Assembly: GCF_030445035.2 (NCBI RefSeq) | Contig: NC_080701.1 | Location: 24,086,798 to 24,150,797 of the forward strand | DNA: 64,000 nt | Origin: Dasypus novemcinctus | Taxonomy: Eukaryota; Chordata; Mammalia; Cingulata; Dasypodidae | Reading direction: 5' to 3' | In this document: in pieces, positions 34,033 to 44,039 of the stretch | Layout: each line of letters opens with the position of its first letter | Position numbering within the stretch: the first letter of the stretch is position 1 | Notes under the pieces: model-generated | The model's database searches: none | What the model was told of the DNA's origin: nothing | Seen by the model: the letters and a program-made list of their open reading frames with translations, nothing else | Position numbers and translations under genes: made by a program

Positions 34033-36049
34033 ATGGGGCAAGAAATGAGCCAGCATGAGACATTTGTAGAGGGTGTCCAAGAGGCATTAAAGACACGAGG
34101 AGTAAAGGTGAAAGTAAAACAGTTATTGAGGTTCTTTGAGTTTTTGAAGGAAGTATGTCCATGGTTTCCTCAAGAAGGAACTATTGATTAGAGAAGATGG
34201 AAATGAGTAGGGGATGCTTTACAGGACTTTTACAAAACTTTTGGCCCTGAAAGAATCCCAGTAACCGCATTCTCATATTGGAATCTCATTAATGATATTT
34301 TAAGTATTTGCCATAGGGATACGGTGGTGGCAAATGTTATTAAGAAGGGTGAGGAAATTTTACAAGAAGGGCAGGGGCTGGAGGCTCTAGCCACCAACCC
34401 TAAGAAATCAGCAGACTGCCCAAAGTCCAACCCGCCTGATGCATCCGGAGGGTCCGGTCCGGAAGAGTATTTAATCTCACTAGATAGTGAAGAGGAGGAG
34501 AAACCTAAAACAAAAATCAAACAAGCTCTATCCAAAATAAACCGAGAGCCCCGAAAGAGAGTCAGAAGTAAAGAAAAATATAATAAAGGTTCTATCCTGA
34601 CCTTGAAAAATTTAAAGAAAAAATTAAAGAAGGAAGTGATAATGAGACATCAGAATCAGAAGCCGGTGAATCTGAGGAGGAGACGGTAAAGTCTCGACCT
34701 CTGCCACACATTCCCTATCCTGCAGCCCCACCTATAGTTATGCTGGTAGTTGACCCAAGGAAGGAGTTATTAGAAAAAATAGAGAAACTGAAAGAACAAA
34801 TCCAATTAGAAGAACAACATCAGGAGCTTATATCTCAGCTAGAAAGGTTAAAGACCGGAAAAACTGGTAATGCTACTAAAACTCCCGAGCCCTCTGTTAG
34901 ACCACTTAGATGAGGAGCGATTTTAAAAAATACTCCAGCTTCTAACACTCTAGTTGATCTAGGAGAGCCAGAAGCGTTTCCTGTAACAGAAACCAAAGAC
35001 AATCAGAATCAAACTTGGAGGCACCACAATGGTTTTGACTTTAAGGTTATCAAAGAAATGAAAACGCTGTTGCACAATATGGAGCTACTGCTCCTTATAC
35101 CATGGCCATCCTCGAGGCTATAGCAGAAAATTGGCTCACTCCTACCAATTGGCATACTATCACCCGCGCTACCCTGTCTGGAGGAGATTATTTGTTATGG
35201 AAATCAGAATATGTTGAGCTTTGCAAAGACAGGGCCAGGTGCAATGCGCAGGCAGGCAATGGGTGGAGCCTTGACATGCTTATAGGTGAAGGAAAGTATA
35301 ACACTAATGAAGATCAAGTGCAGTATGATGCAGGACTTTTTGCCCAAATTCAAACTGCAGGCACTAGAGCCTGGAGAAAATTGCCTGCCAAAGGGGACCT
35401 TAGTTCCTCACTTACTAGTATAAAGCAGGGACCGGATGAACCTTTTGCCAATTTCGTACATCGGCTTATAACCGCCGCAGGGAGAATATTTGGAAATGCT
35501 GAGGCAGGCACTGAATTTGTAAAGCAATTAGCGTATGAAAACGCAAATACCGCCTGCCAAGCCGCAATCAGACCATATAAAAAAAAGACAGACTTATCTG
35601 GTTACATCAGGCTATGCGCTGATACAGGAGCTGCATATCAGCAGGGTCTGGCCATGGCAGCGGCATTACAAGGATTTACAGTGAAACAATATTTGGCTTA
35701 GCAAAGCAAAGGAAAATGTTTTACTTGTGGACAAGAGGGACACTTTGCCAGAAATTATAAGGGCCAAAAAACTCAAAGAGGAGGAGGTGTGAATCCTGGG
35801 CTATGCCCCAGGTGTCACCGAGGAAAGCACTGGGCTAATGAATGTAAATCAAAAACTGACGCCCAGGGTCAACCCTTACCTCCTGCCCAGGGAAATGGGA
35901 ACCGGGGCCAGCCCCAGACCCCCAAGCCCAAGCAAGTTTATGGGGCAATCAACCTCGTTCCGGCCAACAGCAATCCATTTCAGACCTCTGTAGAGCCACC
36001 CCAGGGAGCACAGGACTGGACCTCTCTGCCACCATCCACACAGTATTAA
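34033..36049 (+). pseudogene. gag: Provirus gag (broken)
   Basis: Structural polyprotein of the virion core. Starts at ATG 34033 (MGQ.., myristoylation-type glycine). Matrix: residues before the first stop include [16 protein letters not shown] and CPWFP, the betaretroviral MA signature. In-frame stops at 34189-34191 and 34204-34206. A Lys/Glu-rich spacer with a predicted short coiled coil (about 34770-34850) lies in another frame, so a frameshift occurs before it; another occurs near 35070. Capsid is open from 35102, with major homology region words [12 protein letters not shown] and HRLITAAG near 35430-35480. A TAG at 35699-35701 separates CA from NC. Nucleocapsid: the first zinc knuckle [14 protein letters not shown] has Tyr in place of the last Cys; the second, [14 protein letters not shown], is intact. 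Ends at TAA 36047-36049. Confidence 0.92.
35890..35946 (+). promoter_or_regulatory. gag-pro -1 ribosomal frameshift signal
   Basis: GGGAAAT at 35890-35896 is in the correct register (G GGA AAT in gag frame) and slips into the pro frame. After a 7-base spacer come GGGGC (35904-35908), GCCCC (35911-35915) and a second GGGGC (35942-35946), which can form a stem and an alternative pseudoknot-type pairing. Layout matches known betaretroviral gag-pro sites. Confidence 0.8.
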
Positions 36050-36797
36050 CACCCCAGATGGGGGTACAAGCCTTACCAATGGGCGTGTATGGTCCCCTGC
36101 CGCATAATACTTCTGGTCTATTAATTGGACGAAGTAGCTCCACAATTAATGGGCTTCAAATTTCTCCTGGCATTATTGACAATGATTATACTGGAGAAAT
36201 AAAAATTATGGCATCCTCCCCACAAAATATTTTCACCATTCCCTCAGGAGAAAGGACCACTCAACTATTACTGCTCCCATTAATTAACACCGACAATCAG
36301 GTGAAGAGCTCTAAGCGCGGCTCAGGAGAACTCGGTTCCTCCGATGCATACTGGGCACAGGCTATTTCAGCCAATAAACCCATGATGACCTTGTGGCTCG
36401 ACGGGAGAGAGTTTAGTGGATTAGTGGACACCAGAGCAGATGTTACTATCCTGAAAAGAGGAGATTGGCCGCCCAATTGGCCTCTCTCTCCCACCTTAAC
36501 CAATTTAAGGGGCATAGGCCAGAGTCAAAACCCTGAAAAAAGCTCGAAATTACTAACCTGGAAGGATAAAGAAGGAAATCAGGGAACTATACAACCCCAT
36601 GTGATATCGGGACTCCCCATTAATCTTTGGGGAAGGGATTTGCTTTCTCAAATAGGGCTTCTCATGTGTAGGCCCAACGATATAGTCACAGCTCAAATGC
36701 TCTTGCAAGGGTTTAAACCGGGAAAAGGTTTAGGAAAATCCGAATCAGGCATTGCTCAACCCCTATCTATAAAGGGACAAAATAGCAAAAGGGGCCT

Positions 36798-36807
36798 GGG
36801 AAATTTA
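36798..36807 (+). promoter_or_regulatory. pro-pol -1 frameshift site
   Basis: AAATTTA at 36801-36807 is in register for the pro frame (A AAT TTA) and leads into the open pol frame. It overlaps GGGAAAT at 36798-36804, which is also in register, so two slippery heptamers are nested. The pro stop follows 3 bases later. Confidence 0.8.
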
Positions 36808-39419
36808 GCCTAGGGGTCATTGATCTTCCTGTACCCCATGCAGACCAAATCACCTGGCTTTCAGACGAACCTGTATGGGTCGATCAATGGCCTTTATCCT
36901 CAGACAAGTTACAAGCTGCACAGCGGTTAGTACAGGAACAGCTAGCGGCAAGACATATCACAGAAAGTGACTCTCCCTGGAACATACCTATTTTTGTCAT
37001 TAAAAAGAAATCTGGGAAATGGCATTTATTGCAGGACTTATGGGCAGTGAACAAAACCATGGTACATATGGGAGCTGTGCAACCTGGTCTTCCATCTCCT
37101 GTTGCTATTCCTTTTGGCTATTATAAAATCATTATAGATCTGAAAGATTGCTTTTTTACTATCCTATTACACCTGGCTGATCAAAAGCATTTTGTGTTTA
37201 GCCTCTCCTCTGTGAATTTCAAAGAACCTATGAGGAGATATCACTGGAAGGTCTTACCCCAAGGCATGACAAATAGCCCCACCTTATGGGCTTATGCCAA
37301 AAGTTTGTAGACATAGCCATACGAAATGTTAGGACTAAATGGAAAAATCTCTATATCATACATTATATGGATGACATTTTGATGGCTGGTAAAAATGGAC
37401 AAGATGTCCTAAAATGTTACCATGATATGGAAAAAGCCTTAAAGGCACACGGGCTTCAAATTGCCCCTGATAAGGTACAGTTACAAGACCCTTACACCTA
37501 CCTAGGCTTCCATATGGCAGGAAATAAAATAACTACTCAGAAGGCCAACCTCAGACTAGATAGACTAAAAACCCTAAATGACTTCCAAAAGCTCTTAGGT
37601 GACATAAATTGGCTCTGCCCCTACATAAAACTAACCACAGGAGACTTAAAACCCCTATTTAACATATTACAAGGAGACTCTAACCCCAACTCTCCTAGGA
37701 GTATTACTCAGGAAGGACTCCAAGCCCTTAAGATGGTTGAACAACCTATACAATCACAATTTGTCACTACCATGGACTATAGCCAACCCTTGTTTTTTGT
37801 CATATGTAAAACTTCTCTTACTCCCATGGCGGTATTCTGGCAAACAGCCCCCATAATGTGGGTGCATTTACCCGCGTCACTCGCTAAGGTAATTTATCCT
37901 TACTACCAAGCTATCGCAGATACTGTCTGCCTGGAGAGAGAACAAGGCAAATGTTATTTTGGTAAAGAACCCGATACCATTATTCAGCCATATACTAAGG
38001 AACAAATCAGCTGGCTGTTGCAGACAACTGACAGCTGGCCTATTGCTTGTGCATTTTATGCCAGACAAATAGACAACCATTACCCCAATGATAAGCTACT
38101 ACAATTTTTGAGTACGCATGACTTCATTTTCCCCTTCACCACTTCTCTCCAACCCATCACTGGAGCCCTGTCAGTATTCACTGACGGGTCCTCCTCGGGA
38201 ATGGCTGCTATGTCTTTAATGACAAAACTGTCCAGTTTCAAACTCATTCAAAATCTGCGCAGCTTACAGAACTACAAGCTGTCATAGCTGTGTTCTCTGC
38301 ATTCTGAAGTGCCCCTTTTAACCTCTTCACGGATAGCGCTTATATAGCTCAGTCAGTCCGTTTACTTGAAACAGCCGCTCAAATAAAAAACATCTCAGAG
38401 GTGGCTATTTGGTTCACTCAACTACAATCTCTTATTCCTAAAAGGAATCACCCCTTTTTTATTGGTCACCTCAGAGCTCATTCCAATCTTCAGGGTCCCC
38501 TCACCCAAGGAAACCATTTGGCTGATCAGGCCACTCGGCTACTGTGCTATGTTAACCAGGGCATGCACGACAACTCGAGTAACCTTAACAAGGCTGTCAA
38601 AGCCCACCAGTTACATCACATTAATGCACATACTTTAAGGCTTATGCTCAGAATTACCAGAGAACAAGCTCGTCAGATTGTTAAAGGATGCCCTTCCTGT
38701 GTAACCCTTTTACCTACACCTCATTTAGGAGTAAACCCCCACGGTCTGATACCTAATGCCCTCTGGCAAATGGATGTAACTCATATTCCTGACTTTGGTA
38801 ATCTGAAATATGTGCACGTCACAGTTGACACCTTTAGCGGCTTTATCTTGACCACCCCACAAACAGGGGAAGCAGGAAAAACGTTATCGCACATGTGTTA
38901 ACTGCCATGTCAGTATTAGGAACCCCACAACAGATAAAGACAGATAATGGCCCCGGATATACTGGCCATGCATTCGCCACATTTTGCCAGCATCTAGGCA
39001 TAAAACACACCACCGGCATTCCATATAACCCTCAAGGGCAAGGTATAGTCGAAAGAGCGCATCTGTCTCTAAAAAATACCATCGAAAAAATAAAAAAGGG
39101 GGAGTGGTATCCTGTCAGAGGATCCTCCAAAAATCTATTATCCCACTCTCTTTTCATTTTAAATTTTTTAAGCTTAGACCAAAAGGGACACTCTGCAGCT
39201 GAGCGCTTCTGGCACTCTAACACCGGCACTAACCATGCCACAGTTCTTTGGAAAGACCCAATGGATAATACCTGGCATGGACCCGATCCTGTCCTAATAT
39301 GGGGCAGAGGATCAGTTTGCATCTATTCAAAAGAACTAGATGCAGCCAGGTGGCTGCTGGAACAATTGGTTAAACAAATGGATAATAACAATCTATCCAG
39401 GGTAGAGGACTCTCCCTGA
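36801..39419 (+). pseudogene. pol: Provirus pol: RT, RNase H, integrase (broken)
   Basis: Reverse transcriptase, RNase H and integrase polyprotein. RT N-terminal part is open 36801-37309 ([15 protein letters not shown], then [12 protein letters not shown]). An 8-base duplication-like insertion (CTTATGGG / CTTATGCC) at about 37283-37298 breaks the frame. The next frame, to 38287, carries the catalytic YMDD (37364-37375) and RNase H FTDGSSSG (about 38178). A frameshift and a stop follow, then DSAY near 38330. Integrase: His/Cys zinc region (HINAH, CPSC), catalytic Asp in WQMDVTH (38773), Asp in KTDNG (38943) and Glu in GIVERAH (39051), with one more frameshift at about 38890. The C-terminal SH3-like part ends ARWLLEQLVKQ. 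The catalytic residues are still present; the breaks are indels and stops. Confidence 0.93.
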
Positions 39420-39429
39420 GATGAATACT

Positions 39430-39441
39430 GCTTTCTTGCAG
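39430..39441 (+). promoter_or_regulatory. Candidate env splice acceptor
   Basis: Pyrimidine-rich GCTTTCTTGCAG just after the pol stop. Joined to the donor at 34016 it would give a subgenomic env mRNA whose first AUG is 39465. Confidence 0.5.
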
Positions 39442-39464
39442 GACAGTAACCAACGCTAAAACCA

Positions 39465-39638
39465 ATGCAGCTGTGCAGCCCCCCTGGAATCCTTCTATGC
39501 AGCTTCGTCACCATTGTTGGAGCCCTTCTGTTATACGCCAGCACTCCGAGTGACTGGACCACGCTGGACAGATCCCTTCTACTTACTTTCTTTGTAACGT
39601 ATATTTGCCTTCTTCTCGCTATCGCCTATTGTGTATAA
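39465..39638 (+). CDS. 57-codon hydrophobic frame between pol and env
   Basis: ATG 39465 to TAA 39636-39638. It is the first AUG after the candidate acceptor, in weak context (C at -3, C at +4). Two hydrophobic helices, about residues 9-25 (ILLCSFVTIVGALLLY) and 38-56 (LLLTFFVTYICLLLAIAY), are separated by a polar loop (SDWTTLDR). It overlaps no other viral frame except the few bases before env. It has no stop, although most viral genes around it are broken. I recognise no family. It could be an accessory membrane peptide, an upstream frame tuning env translation by leaky scanning, or chance. No expression evidence is available. Confidence 0.35.
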   Translation: MQLCSPPGILLCSFVTIVGALLLYASTPSDWTTLDRSLLLTFFVTYICLLLAIAYCV

Positions 39639-39648
39639 CCCACCCACC

Positions 39649-41384
39649 ATGTGCCTGAAAATCTGGGCGCTAAGCTGTCTTCTAGCTATCTCTCAGGGAG
39701 ATTTTGGGCCTCCTCCCAACCATCAAATGCTAATAGAAGCCCTCTATGGTAAACCTTGTGATTTTGGAGGGGGCCAGGTTGCCGTTCCGCCCTCTGTGTA
39801 TACACAAGAGGTGCACTGTGGCACTAAGGTAGCTTACTTAGAGGCTCCGGACAGTAGCACCGGAGGATACTAAAACCAACAGTGGGTCTGCAGAAATACC
39901 CCAAAGGTGATTCCCTCCATAGGTGGTCGTCCAGGACATTGCCCCTGTACGTCTATATACCCATCTATGCACAGCACTTGTTACACTGAGGTCCAAACAT
40001 GCTCCATAAACAGTAAAACCTATTACACTGCCATCCTAGATCGGCAGAAGCACGGCATTGCTGGAGGAGATTGGAGCCTCAATCCAGTTGTCGTGGAGGA
40101 CAGTAAATTAACCCAGTCCTCCTGCCAGGGCCAGGTAGGACAACCAGTTTGCTGGAATCAAGTCCCTCCTGTAGATGTATCTGACTGAGGGGGCCCACAA
40201 GACCAAGTCCGGCAGATAATGATCCATGAGAGAATCGAGGAAATCATAAAGAGCTCATTTCCACAAATTGAATATCATCCCTTAGCTTTACCTAAGACTG
40301 GAGACTTAAATATAGATGCTCAAACTTTGGATATCCTTGAAGGTACCTTTAAATTGCTCAATGATTCCCAACCTTATACTGCACAGGACTGCTGGCTATG
40401 CTTACATATAGGGACCCCTGTACCTCTAGCCTTAACTACAGCTAAGAATTCCTATCATCCTAATAATACCTGTACCATTATCTGCCCATTAGAGTACAAC
40501 CTATCTTTACTTATGCTGACACTTGCCTGCACTCTCCGTCTACCAATGACAGTGGTGAGATTCACTTAGGACATCTCACTTTCGCCCAGTGTAACTCAAC
40601 ATCCATTACGTCTGACGCCCTTTGCGCAGGCAACAGCTCAGTGTTCGTTTGTGGCGGTAATCTTGCTTATACCTTCTTGCCGTCTGACTGGACGGGGACA
40701 TGCACTCTTGCTATCCTCCTCCCCGATGTTAATGTTATTAACGGAACTGAACCTGTACCTATTCCCAACATGGACTATATTGCCGGCTGCTCTAGAAGGG
40801 CTGTGCAGTTGATCCCACTTTTTGTTACATTAGGCATTTCCGGAGCCCTGGCCACTGGTACAGCAGGGTTGGGAATTTCTCTTACTCAATATACAAAATT
40901 ATCTAAGCAATTAATTGATGATGTCCAAGCTTTGTCGAGCACTATACAAGATATTCAAGATCAAATAGACTGTCTAGCTGAGGTAGTACTGCAGAACAGG
41001 AGAGGGTTAGATCTGCTTACAGCAGAACGTGGAGGAATATGCTTGGCTCTGCAGGAACAGTGCTGCTTTTATGCCAACAAGTCTGGCATTGTTCGAGGTA
41101 AAGTTAAGAAGCTTCAAGAAGACCTGGAGAAAAGAAGAAAGGAGCTGGCCAACAACCCCCTGTGGAGTGGGATGAATGGACTATTGCCCTATCTACTCCC
41201 TTTCTTGGGACCTTTGCTTGGTTTGATAATGCTTGTGTCACTAGGACCTATCCTATTTAACAAGGTTATGGCATTTTTAAAACAACAGCTGGAGGCCATA
41301 AGAATGCAGCCTCTCCAGGTCCATTACCACCGACTAGACATGGCCGATTGTGAAAATTATGATGAGCCTACTCAAAGGCCATAG
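39649..41384 (+). pseudogene. env: Provirus env (SU broken, TM segment open)
   Basis: Surface/transmembrane glycoprotein of gamma (type D) kind. Start at ATG 39649 in good context (CCACCATGT) with a hydrophobic signal peptide (LKIWALSCLLAISQG). SU stays in one frame but is cut by TAA 39871-39873, TGA 40186-40188 and TAG 40567-40569. The middle stop lies inside a pattern (SD, GG, D, R) resembling the element conserved in SUs of the RDR interference group, which use the ASCT2 transporter. CWLC, the SU disulfide-exchange motif, is at about 40390. After a frame change, 40641-41384 is open: a worn cleavage site (SRR), fusion-peptide-like LFVTLGISGALATG, heptad repeat, LQNRRGLDLL region, a CX6CC cluster, membrane anchor LLPYLLPFLGPLLGLIML and a cytoplasmic tail. 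Confidence 0.9.
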
Positions 41385-41414
41385 CACAATCATCATAATA
41401 AAATCTAGGGGTGC

Positions 41415-41575
41415 TGGGCTGGCTAGTCAATGACAGGCAACTGGGCTGGTCAGTTAAGCAGACAAAAACCACCTAAGACAGAGACATGGCCTTCGCTGCC
41501 GATGAATTTCAATGACGGGTAAGGTGAAAAGCTGCTTTTCAGTCACCCGCCCTGACCTAAGACAGGCACAGCCCA
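41415..41575 (+). promoter_or_regulatory. CTE-like RNA export element
   Basis: Between env and the 3' LTR, four short motifs occur in order: CAATGACAGGCAA (41428-41440), ACCTAAGACAGAG (41471-41483), CAATGACGGGTAAGG (41510-41524), ACCTAAGACAGGC (41555-41567). The same words, order and location mark the constitutive transport element of Mason-Pfizer/simian type D viruses, where paired internal loops bind NXF1/TAP to export unspliced RNA. The first and second motifs have drifted from the third and fourth. A local hairpin TGAAAA/TTTTCA (about 41525-41541) is also possible. Confidence 0.8.
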
Positions 41576-41623
41576 CTCCTAGTCCAGATACATTGTCAGT
41601 CGCTCGCCTCCTTGTAATAATAT

Positions 41624-41636
41624 AAGGAAGGGAGAA
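41624..41636 (+). other. Provirus polypurine tract
   Basis: AAGGAAGGGAGAA ends one base before the 3' LTR TG. Primer for plus-strand DNA synthesis. Confidence 0.9.
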
Positions 41637-41637
41637 C

Positions 41638-42067
41638 TGTGGGAGGCCGCTTTTGGCACCAGTATCAGTTGCAGCCATCTCGTGAAATAACGCTTAACCC
41701 AGTTAAGTTTCTATTTCCCCACCCTCGCTGAAGTAATTAAGTTTCTATCCTCATGCCACTCCCCTGGGCTCCAATTGGGCACTTCCTAAAGCACACGAAA
41801 GTCTTTCCGCGGACATTGCCAAACAACCATCTGCACATGCGTGTGGTGCAAAAATCGAAAATCTAGTTACCCAATCATTTACTGACACATGCGCTGTCGT
41901 CAGTACGTACCACCTCCTTCATCCCTGGCTATAAATACCCCTGACTGACCCTCAATAAATGAGACTCAATCAGAATCCTGTCTTGTCTCCATTCTTTGTG
42001 TCTCTTGTCCCTTTCATTCCCGCTCCCTCCCTCAGTTCTTGGTTCGACTGACCCACGGGTTGGGTCA
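41638..42067 (+). repeat. Provirus 3' LTR (430 bp)
   Basis: TGTGGGAGGC to GGGTTGGGTCA; colinear with the 5' LTR with about 29 substitutions and no indel. The internal region precedes it and the TSD follows. Confidence 0.95.
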
Positions 42068-42073
42068 CTAATT

Positions 42074-43200
42074 CTTTGAAAGTCATCCAATTTCAGATTA
42101 CATTCTTGATTTTTAATACTATGCTATGAAGTTCTAGAACCTGTTGAAATCCTCTGGGGAATATTGATTTTTTTATTGTTCTGTGTTTAATGGAAAAACT
42201 GGTTGGGTTCTGTCTGCAAGTTCTATTTCATTTTTGGTGAGAAATAGTTCCAATGTCAGTTCACCATTCAAAGGATTTTCTATGGTGCTGGGGTTGACTG
42301 ACACATGTACTAATCAAGGCTTAATCTGGGATTTGGACAGTCATTCATATCACAGTTCAGTTCTGGAAACATTTACTGCATTTTTTATTTTTCCCATGTA
42401 TGCACATCTTCGTGTATAGCCCAGAACTTTTGTCAGTTCATACCAGAATTAGGGGATTCTTGAGCATCTCTGTGATTTCTCCCAAACTTCTGTGTTATGG
42501 CTCTTCTTTGACACTTGGTTTGTCATTATTTCTGAGCCAAAACTGTGTCAGGGATCCTCATATTTTTTGAATGTAACATTAAAAAAAAAATTTTTTTTAA
42601 ATATTTAAAAAATTTATTTTACTGTTGGCTCCCCAAGGATGCACTTTCTTGACCTTCCCAGCAGATGGTGCTCTTTGGCTAACTGTGTCACACAGCGCTA
42701 AGAAGGCAGTGTGTTTTTAAACCTTTGCTGGCTCTGCCCCTGTCAGAGGCAGGGCCAAAACAATGACATGGCAGCCCCTGTCCAGGGCAGGCTAAAATAG
42801 TGGGACCAATAGTCCAGTTCACCGATCAGAGTCCAGATGGTCATTCAGCTGTGCTCCCCACCTCCATTCACAGGTAGAAGGGCTTCCACATCCCTCCCTT
42901 CACAGAAGCAAGCCGGGGATTGGATCTGAGGTTGCACGCCTCAGAGTGGGGAATGAGCTCCAGGAGCCACAGTGGGACTAGTCACGCACAGTTTTTCATG
43001 CAGCTTCTCCTCTTCACCCTGCTCTTCCCTGGTTACTACACAGTGCTCTCCTGGCCTCAGGAGCTCCAGAGATGTTGTTTTAGACAGTCTCTGCCTGTCC
43101 CCCAGCCATTGCCAGAAGAGGTGTGTTCCTGCTGCTCCCTATTCCTCTATCTTCCCAGAAGTGCCCCGTTTTCTTTTTGTTAATCCTGTTTAATAACCTT
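42074..43200 (-). mobile_element. Antisense L1M fragment, right of the provirus
   Basis: Continues the L1-type text broken by the provirus ('tttgaaagtcatccaatttc'), then an antisense 5' UTR-like GC-richer part (42620-43150, 'cagcagatggtgctctttgg', 'aacctttgctggctctgccc'). Small frames here (42920-43193) have no motif. Confidence 0.55.
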
Positions 43201-43334
43201 TTTGAAACACCTATTTTTATGTCTTCTCTTGGATTACTTAAGATATTTTATTAATGAGTTTTTGCCATCTATTGGGTTGTTGTTTATAAATGCACCATTT
43301 TCAAAATTATTTACTCTAAAGAATACAACAAACA

Positions 43335-43760
43335 TCTGTGTTATGGACTGAATCATGTCCCCACAAAGACATCTAAGACATCTTCAAGTCCTAACACCCC
43401 ATCTTGGGGATGTGAGCGCACTTGGATCCTCAAAGATCTGTTAAGATAAGGCCAAATGGAATCAGGATGGGTCTTAATCCAATATGACTGGAACCCTTAT
43501 AAGCAGAGGAAATTTGGACACAGTAGAAGACAGTAGGAGACCATCAGGGAGAGAGATGGCCATGTGGCAGGCAGAGACTGGGTTATGGATTATCAGCAAG
43601 GCACCACCAGAATGCTGCAGGCTTCAGAGAAAGCATGGGCTATGGAGATGACAACTGGGTTTTGACTTCTAGCCTCAAAACCTATGAGACAATGGATTCC
43701 TGTTTATTAAGGCAACCAGACTGTGATATTTGTTACAGCAGACCTGGAAAACTAAAACAT
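43335..43760 (+). mobile_element. MLT1-like MaLR LTR
   Basis: 'ggactgaatcatgtccccac', 'aatccaatatgactggaacc', 'cttataagcagaggaaattt', 'gacttctagcctcaaaacct', ending 'ctggaaaactaaaaca'. Matches the eutherian MLT1 LTR plan. Confidence 0.75.
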
Positions 43761-43887
43761 GTAACTTTTGAAAATCCTATATAAATTAGATCTTATTTCT
43801 CTGTCCAGAAATTTAACATCTGCAAGAAATTTAACATCATATATATTCCTCCTCAGTTTCATGCTATTGTTGTGATATATTTTCGTT

Positions 43888-43935
43888 CTATTTTCTATCT
43901 ATCTATATCTATCTATCTATATCTACTTATCCTCT
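43888..43935. repeat. (TATC)n microsatellite
   Basis: TCTATCTATCTATATCTATC and similar, interrupted. Confidence 0.85.
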
Positions 43936-44039
43936 ATTTGTTAACTATCTAAATAAAACTCTACAACTGCTTTTTATTATTGGAATTAATGTTATTATTT
44001 TATAGACATTCATTTAAATTCAACCAGTTAATTATCCCT

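Larger units (their letters stand above)
35890..36813 (+). pseudogene. pro: Provirus dUTPase-protease (pro), catalytic change
   Basis: Open in the -1 frame from the slip site to TAG 36811-36813. Counting from Met 36058: dUTPase part with GRSS (24-27) and IDNDYTGE (40-47), then a Gly/Ser-rich C-terminal motif (RGSGELGSS, 87-95). The aspartic protease part follows (about 105-215). Its catalytic triad position reads DTRAD (124-128) instead of DTGAD, with Arg encoded at 36433-36435, so cleavage activity is expected to be lost. A G-patch ([10 protein letters not shown]) is near the end, a feature of betaretroviral proteases. The dUTPase lowers dUTP misincorporation during reverse transcription. 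The frame is otherwise unbroken. Confidence 0.92.
33463..42067 (+). mobile_element. Betaretrovirus-like (type D layout) endogenous provirus
   Basis: 8.6-kb element: 5' LTR, Lys-type primer site, gag, dUTPase-protease, pol, env, a CTE-like RNA element, polypurine tract, 3' LTR, flanked by a 6-bp TSD. The pro gene with dUTPase and G-patch, the two -1 frameshift sites, and RT YMDD with IN place gag-pro-pol with class II/betaretroviruses. The env is of the gamma type (CWLC in SU, CX6CC in TM), the combination known in Mason-Pfizer/simian type D viruses. Gag, pol and SU carry several stops and frameshifts and pro has a catalytic change, so it cannot make virus as it stands. The two LTRs differ at about 29 of 430 positions by eye. 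GC content and codon use stand out from the AT-rich L1 host sequence. Confidence 0.93.

Noticed and set aside
39631..39648. env start at the GTG upstream of 39649
   Set aside because: An ATG in strong context with a proper signal peptide lies at 39649.
43888..43935. CRISPR-like regular repeat
   Set aside because: Simple tetranucleotide microsatellite; no spacers.
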